NCBI GenBank assembly: GCA_051530055.1
Contig: CM121341.1
Coordinates: 14,570,001 to 14,634,000, forward strand
From: Neoechinorhynchus agilis
Lineage: Eukaryota > Acanthocephala
Length of the DNA: 64,000 bases
Direction: 5' to 3'
Shown here: in pieces, positions 59,080-64,000 of the stretch
Layout: each line of letters opens with the position of its first letter
Position numbering within the stretch: position 1 is the first letter of the stretch
Made by a program: the position numbers and the translations under genes
Notes under the pieces: model-generated
Seen by the model: only the letters and a program-made list of their open reading frames with translations
What the model was told of the DNA's origin: nothing
Databases searched by the model: none

Positions 59080-60120
59080 TAGATGACATACGTAAAGTTG
59101 TTGAAGGCTGTCGAATCTGCGTTGAGGTAAACCAAAGTTTTTGAAGACACCCCAAGGAAAACTAAAGCTATGCAGCCATTCGAAAGGCTCGTAATTGATT
59201 TCAAGGGACCTGTCACAAGTAGATTAGTTTTTAAGATTTCCATTTTGTTTTCCCGGCAAAGACACGTCTACTAATACCGTGATTAGATGCCTTGAAAATG
59301 TTTTCAGGCTTGTTGGACCGCCGATATACATTCTGACCTCGGTTCATCGTTTATGTCAAAGCAGTTTTCGGACTATCTGGCTGAGAGCGGCGTGGCAACA
59401 AGCCATACAATGCCATATAATCCCCGAGGTAAAGGACAGGTTGAACGATTTATGAAAAATTATATGAACAAGTATATCGTTGGGTTTGAAAAACAAGCGA
59501 CTACCAGTGGAGCACTGCCGAATGCATTGCACTCAATACAATCGTTGTTATGCTCCTCAACTCGGTAGACTCCACATGAAGGGTTTTTCGGATTCGAACG
59601 ACGATTTACTACTGGTCCGAGTATTCCATCATGGTTATTATCTTCCGAACACGTTCTTCTTCGAAAACAAAATAGCGCAGACAAGTATGGACCAGGGCCA
59701 AACTTACTCAGGTTATTGAGTGCTCGACTACTATATTATGCATTACTGAGGTTCCAGGATAACGCGAAAGCAAGGTTTGAGACGAAATCTAGCTCCTTAC
59801 CTCAGGTAAGCAGTGGAAATGAACCATCTGGTCTCAATATTACGAGTACAGACGAAGTGATTTGGAAGAGCCGAACCAATTGAAGAAGATGTGGAAGAGG
59901 TACAATTTAGAAGAGTCGAACCGATGGAAGGAGATGAGGTGGAGGTACAATTTAGAAGAAGCTCACGTCAACGACGTGTCCTCCATATCTGGAAGATTAG
60001 TTCAGAAGAGGACAAATTTGGGAAGGGATCAAGTTTGTGTAGACCAAGAGAGTCATTGGCGGCCCGCAACCAGGATGAATTGCATCCTGAACGACTTTTG
60101 GAGGAAAGGTAGTTTTTGCG
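59080..60120 (+). mobile_element. Fossil LTR-retrotransposon piece (integrase region, Ty3/gypsy-like)
   Basis: Plus-strand remnants resemble an integrase core: a region like F-K-G-P-V, and SGVATSHTMPYNPRGKGQVE, the usual G-I-x-H-x-x-x-x-P-Y-x-P-x-x-N/K-G-x-x-E motif, followed by a polar 3' part. No LTRs, gag, protease or reverse transcriptase were recognised. It is clearly broken, with several breaks, and looks old. Confidence 0.7.
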
Positions 60121-61789
60121 GGCAACAAGTATTTTGTTAGCTAAGGCTTTTTGTAAACCGGATATGTGTGGAGATTTATCTCGATGGGCCTTAGATGCTT
60201 GATTTTGAACGAGTTTCAAGGTGGGGGGTTTGAATAAAGCGTCTACATCAGCTCACCATATCATCCGAATGATTTTCTCTCGATGATTACTAGGGAACGT
60301 TCTCACGAGAGCCTATTAAGCCGCGATTGACAAATCCCAACTTTGCTAATTTCCATCGGCCATCTACACAAATGTACAAATATGAACTCAATGCGAATAA
60401 ATACGTCTGTAAAAATTCGCGCAAGCACCGGTGGTTTTTTGGACATTTTGAAAAATCATCGATAGAAAATCGTTCGGGATAATCAAAATCAGAATTGTGG
60501 TGAGCATTATACCGGGCGTGATAAATTTCAAATAAATAAAATATGTAATGCTCAAGGGATTACTCACTACAATTCTAATTTTTCGTAGAGAATTTGTTCA
60601 TATATACACGTATTTTTTATGTGATAAGAAAAATAGATATTGATTTATTATTCTCAATATTTCGTCGGAATTCTTCGGGTTGCTTGTAAGTCTTTAGAAC
60701 ACCCTTAAAATTTGTTGACGTCAAAAACACAGTTTCGATTTCTTCCGTATTTTTAACTCAGTTGCATCAACTGTGTCTTTGTAGATGACAATAACAATTT
60801 CCGAGTTACGCGGGAATGGAAAGCAAAAGTTTAGAGCGTCGATGTCCTCGAAATGGAAACATTTTTAAGTTGACTTGGTTATTGTAAGTTTGATTCCTTT
60901 TAAAATTTTCTGCATCGTTTACACTCTTAGTCATCTCCTTGAAGTATTTACACGCAACTAAAAGTTGATCATTATCTCGAAAATTTCTCCTTAAAAGTCT
61001 AAATTTCTATCGATCCGTTCCTGGGTTTTTAAGGCATTGTAAAATCGGGAACGGTAAATTGAAAATGTCGAATTTCCACTGTTTTTTATAAAAAACAAAG
61101 TCTTCCCTTCGACTTACATTTTTCTTTTATATTTTCAATAATTTTTGAAAATTCGCAAATCAAATTTTTATACGTAGAAATGAACTATAAATATTAGATG
61201 ATAAATTAGCTTTTTCACATCGGTTTTAAATATCAATAATTGGGTATTTTAAAAAATTATAAATTTCTGCAAGAGTTAAAATTAAAATTCTTTGAGCGAT
61301 ATCACTTTTACAGCACTCGAATAGTCTTCAGATCAGTAAAAATCTAAAAGTGAGTCTTTTGCATCATTTGAATATTTCAATTAAAATTGATTGGCGGTTA
61401 CATAGAAATAACTCATGCCTAATTTTAGTACAGTTCAAGTTTAAAATTTTAGAAGTTCTTTTATGCCTAATACACAATTCCAGACCGAACTATCATAATA
61501 GTTTCACTTTCATTAATGAATTGTAACTTTTTAAATGAATTACTCAAATTGGAAGCCTTTATTGGTCTACTGGGTATAAATAGCTTACAATACTTTTATG
61601 AATCACGGTCAGCGAATAGAATGGAAGTCTAAGTTCATATTTGAGTTTAAAATTACAAATGAGTGGTTAATTAGTTTTAAGAAACATAGATTGTAATCTT
61701 GAATTCAATACGATTTTGTTGTCCGCTCCTTTTATTGGATTGCTTTGCACCTTTGGATGACCGATTGTCCGCATTTTAGACAAATTATT
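60121..61789. other. Long AT-rich intergenic region
   Basis: No gene seen. A single arm of hairpin family H1 is at about 60645-60690 (TATTCTCAATATTTCGTCGG). The remainder is AT-rich. Confidence 0.5.
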
Positions 61790-62030
61790 TTGCACATCCC
61801 TCCTTATCCTCAGGTATCTCCCGAGGTGGCTGGACTCCTCAGTGAGTTTCATCCTCCCTTTCGACGGTTCGGCGTTTGTGAATTTTGAACCCTATTGACC
61901 CATAAACAGGAATTCGGGACACAAGTCAACTAGACCACCTTGAAACAATTCCGCAATGTATATACTCTTCCAGTTTGTTCTTGGGGCAAGTATTGAATTA
62001 TTTTATATTATGTCTTTAACGATCCAAATC
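61790..62030 (-). repeat. Satellite-A copy, inverted and diverged
   Basis: Reverse complement of the 268-bp unit: ACTAGACCACCTTGAAACAA, then CCGCAATG, then GGGGCAAGTATTGAATTATT. Confidence 0.8.
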
Positions 62031-62094
62031 TACAATTTTCAATTCCTTCCATCACAACGTTAGTAATTTATTGAAAAATGGAACTGCTCATGAT

Positions 62095-62292
62095 TGTTGT
62101 GTAGTGGCGACAAAAATTATGTAAATTCATTGAATCGATATTTCGGCTCAATCCAGAGCCTTTATCAAGATTGCTTGTAAGTTTTAAATATGTGAGCTCG
62201 TGCCAATAACGGCAATCTCGATAAAGGCTCTTGGTTGAGCTGAAATATCGATTCAATAAATTTACATAATTTTTGTCGCCACTACACAACAA
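62095..62292. mobile_element. Hairpin element H2 (198 bp)
   Basis: Two arms of about 85 bp, starting TGTTGTGTAGTGGCGACAAA and its mirror, with the loop around 62185-62200. Each arm contains a (C)TTGATAA-type box, an A, GGCTC, a 6-nt loop, GAGCC (or GAGCT) and GAAA, the same layout as hairpin H1 with a different stem sequence. Confidence 0.8.
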
Positions 62293-62339
62293 CTTTAGTG
62301 ATTATAACTTTTAAACAAAAAGGATTTATTACGCCCGGC

Positions 62340-62609
62340 TTAATGACTTTGCATGCGTTGTAGCATGCCTACCAGAGCATTAAATTCATTAAAATCTATA
62401 ACGTTGTTGTGATTTCTATCAACCATTTTGAACACTGGATAAACCATGTTTCTACCGATAAAGCCAAGTCCAATTTGTTGAAGCGCCATCATAACTTCTT
62501 CGAAATCGAGGTATCCATCCCCATTTCTATCGAGATAGGAAAAGACACTCTGCATCATCATCACACTTTGCATTCCACTCTGAGAAAACATATTGAGAAA
62601 TTGAGACAT
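62340..62609 (-). CDS. Small EF-hand calcium-binding protein (89 aa)
   Basis: Two EF-hands: D-R-N-G-D-G-Y-L-D-F-E-E (about residues 27-38, all ligand positions good) and D-R-N-H-N-N-V-I-D-F-N-E (about residues 63-74, position 6 Asn instead of Gly). The N-terminus is short and Met/Gln-rich. The ATG at 62609 is preceded directly by a splice acceptor, CTTTTAG, with the upstream EF-hand gene only 124 bp away on the same strand. This spacing and acceptor are what a downstream cistron of an operon shows in nematodes. The function is a small Ca2+ sensor or buffer; no closer family is assigned. Confidence 0.8.
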   Translation of the reverse strand: MSQFLNMFSQSGMQSVMMMQSVFSYLDRNGDGYLDFEEVMMALQQIGLGFIGRNMVYPVFKMVDRNHNNVIDFNEFNALVGMLQRMQSH

Positions 62610-62733
62610 CTAAAAGTCCGTGAGTTGGGAAAGAATAAAAATAAATAAAACTTGGATTTGCACAACAAAATCGTATTTTGCTATGATTTCGACGATCGGT
62701 ATTCCAGGCTCTCAGTTTTATTAAAACCTGAAC

Positions 62734-63075
62734 TCATTTGCAACCTCCTTGACGTTCACACTCTTTAATCTTTTCGGGACTTAGTTTCTCGTGTAACATC
62801 TCGCTTGCACGATGAACTATTTTGCTGAACTCGTCTTTACTAATTCGGTCATCTTGATTTGTATCCATTTTTGAAAATAACTCCTTGGCTGCTTTTTCGC
62901 CTAAAGCACCTAACTGAAGTCTTGCCAATCCGTCTTGCATTTCTGGGAAATCTATCGATCCATTACCGTCTTTATCGAGCTGCTTAAAAATCGTATCAAT
63001 AACCATGCCACTTTCTGAAGGATTGAGTCCTGCAGCCTTAGCCGCTTTTAATCCAAGGTTGACAATTTTTTCCAT
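62734..63075 (-). CDS. EF-hand calcium-binding protein (113 aa)
   Basis: Two EF-hands: D-K-D-G-N-G-S-I-D-F-P-E (about residues 34-45, canonical) and D-T-N-Q-D-D-R-I-S-K-D-E (about residues 71-82, canonical ligands, position 6 Asp). The C-terminus is Lys/Glu/Cys-rich (ERQGGCK). The start at 63075 is the first ATG in frame. It lies head-to-tail with the 62340 gene, 124 bp apart. The pair together resembles a calmodulin-like protein split in two, but each half has its own start and stop, so I read them as two related genes, probably co-transcribed. Confidence 0.85.
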   Translation of the reverse strand: MEKIVNLGLKAAKAAGLNPSESGMVIDTIFKQLDKDGNGSIDFPEMQDGLARLQLGALGEKAAKELFSKMDTNQDDRISKDEFSKIVHRASEMLHEKLSPEKIKECERQGGCK

Positions 63076-63470
63076 TTTCGTTTGTGCTTGTTCGTTGGAA
63101 ACGAGATGAGCTGGATTGGAGTTTCGAAGCCTTTTATACCAAAATTGAAGATCTCGAAAACAAATGCTATTTTTCTTGAAAAAACTCAGTCTTATTGTAT
63201 AAACGTAGCGTATTTTTTTGTTTACAAGCTAATTTTTAAGAGTTCTTAAATGTCACGTCTAAATTTTTTGCAAGCGAAACTTTTTGTATTATGTTGCTAG
63301 AGCCAACTCGTCATTAATTATTTATATTAAATCCTACTTAATGGCGATGTTTTAACTTATTTTTTTTATTTACGATCTCTTTTTTGCGATGATGTAAAAT
63401 GCCAACAAAAATACTTTCCAGGACAAAAACTTTCAAAGTGTATTCTCCAGATTTTGTATCGTTCTGAGCA
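63076..63470. other. Upstream region of the EF-hand pair
   Basis: Promoter region presumably; AT-rich, no other feature. Confidence 0.45.
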
Positions 63471-64000
63471 TAATGAAGGCGAAGATGTTCATCTTTAGTG
63501 CCTGACATTTTATGAACCTACAATTGAATTCGCAATGTGAAATTATGAAAAAAATGAACATGTCTTCGCGCGATTTGTTTAAAACTTTTTACCTTCATTT
63601 AATTTCGGTTTGGTCGTAATGAAGGCGATGATTTTCATCTTTCGGGTCTGACCATTGATGAATCCATAAAATTAACTGAGCCTTTTATAAATTAAAAATC
63701 TCATAACAAAAATGTCTGCTCACGGCTGGTTTAAGAAACTTTCTACCATTAGAGAGTTTCTTTGTGAGCGTAATGAAGGCGAAGATGTTCATCTTTCGTG
63801 CGTTACCTTTTATGAGCAAAAAATTCATTAAGCGATTTGAAATTATGAAAAAACTAACATGTCTTCGCGCGAGTTTTTTAAAAACTTTTTACCTTCAGTT
63901 AATTTCGGTTTGGTCGTAATCAAGGCGATGATGTTCATCTTTCGGGTCTGACCATTGATGAGCTAAAAATTCATTAAGCGATTTGAAATTATGAAAAAAT
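63471..64000 (+). repeat. Satellite B: 146/154-bp alternating units (300-bp dimer)
   Basis: TAATGAAGGCGA (or close variants) starts at 63471, 63617, 63771 and 63917, so spacings are 146, 154 and 146. Units 1 and 3 resemble each other (GAAGATGTTCATCTT), as do 2 and 4 (TTTCGGTTTGGTCGTAAT), making a 300-bp higher-order dimer. The array runs past the window end. An inverted fragment is at 17960-18170. Confidence 0.9.

Overview
The window is animal nuclear DNA, AT-rich, with very short introns: 43 to 58 bp in most of the NPC1 gene, with acceptors such as TTTTAG and TTTTCAG. At least two genes have a TTTTAG acceptor directly against the start codon (23,104 and 62,609), which is what spliced-leader trans-splicing looks like. 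This suggests a nematode or another small-intron invertebrate. A LIM kinase and a full BRCA2 DNA-binding region, both reduced or absent in Caenorhabditis to my knowledge, argue against a close Caenorhabditis relative. The species cannot be fixed from the sequence.

Layout. 1-2,916 (+) is the 3' part of a stonin/UNC-41 endocytic adaptor, convergent with an unknown coiled-coil gene (3,074-4,132, -). 4.5-20.3 kb is repeat-rich: an RTE LINE remnant, two broken direct copies of an SLC17 transporter 9,535 bp apart, a 268-bp tandem repeat, a fold-back element, a GT32-type glycosyltransferase gene (10.5-11.5 kb, -), a Penelope-like fragment, about 700 bp of pure (ATT)n, and a reverse-transcriptase element. 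20.7-31.3 kb holds three core genes: cytochrome c1 (-), CPSF73 (+) and NPC1 (+). 32.7-36.7 kb has three unrecognised genes on +; the first has a textbook X-box (RFX/DAF-19 site) 70 bp upstream. 37-48.2 kb is a minus-strand run: a short-chain dehydrogenase, LIM kinase, BRCA2 and TDP-43.

48.2-60.2 kb is again repeat-rich. It contains a tRNA-Gly(CCC), an orphan 7TM receptor, a p62/SQSTM1 gene (57.7-58.7 kb) with a near-identical truncated inverted copy (51.0-52.0 kb), remnants of a Tc1/IS630-like transposon, of a LINE and of the reverse-transcriptase family seen at 18.4 kb, and a fossil LTR-retrotransposon integrase. 60-64 kb has hairpin elements, two tandem EF-hand genes 124 bp apart (operon-like), and a 300-bp dimeric satellite running off the window end.

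The host genes are mostly single-copy housekeeping functions: RNA processing (CPSF73, TDP-43), homologous recombination (BRCA2), sterol export (NPC1), respiration (cytochrome c1), autophagy (p62), actin control (LIMK) and synaptic endocytosis (stonin). I see no functional cluster. The least explained material is the set of small hairpin and satellite families. Two hairpin families share a layout that resembles a hammerhead-ribozyme core with apparently compensating stem changes. The other notable lead is the X-box gene of unknown function.
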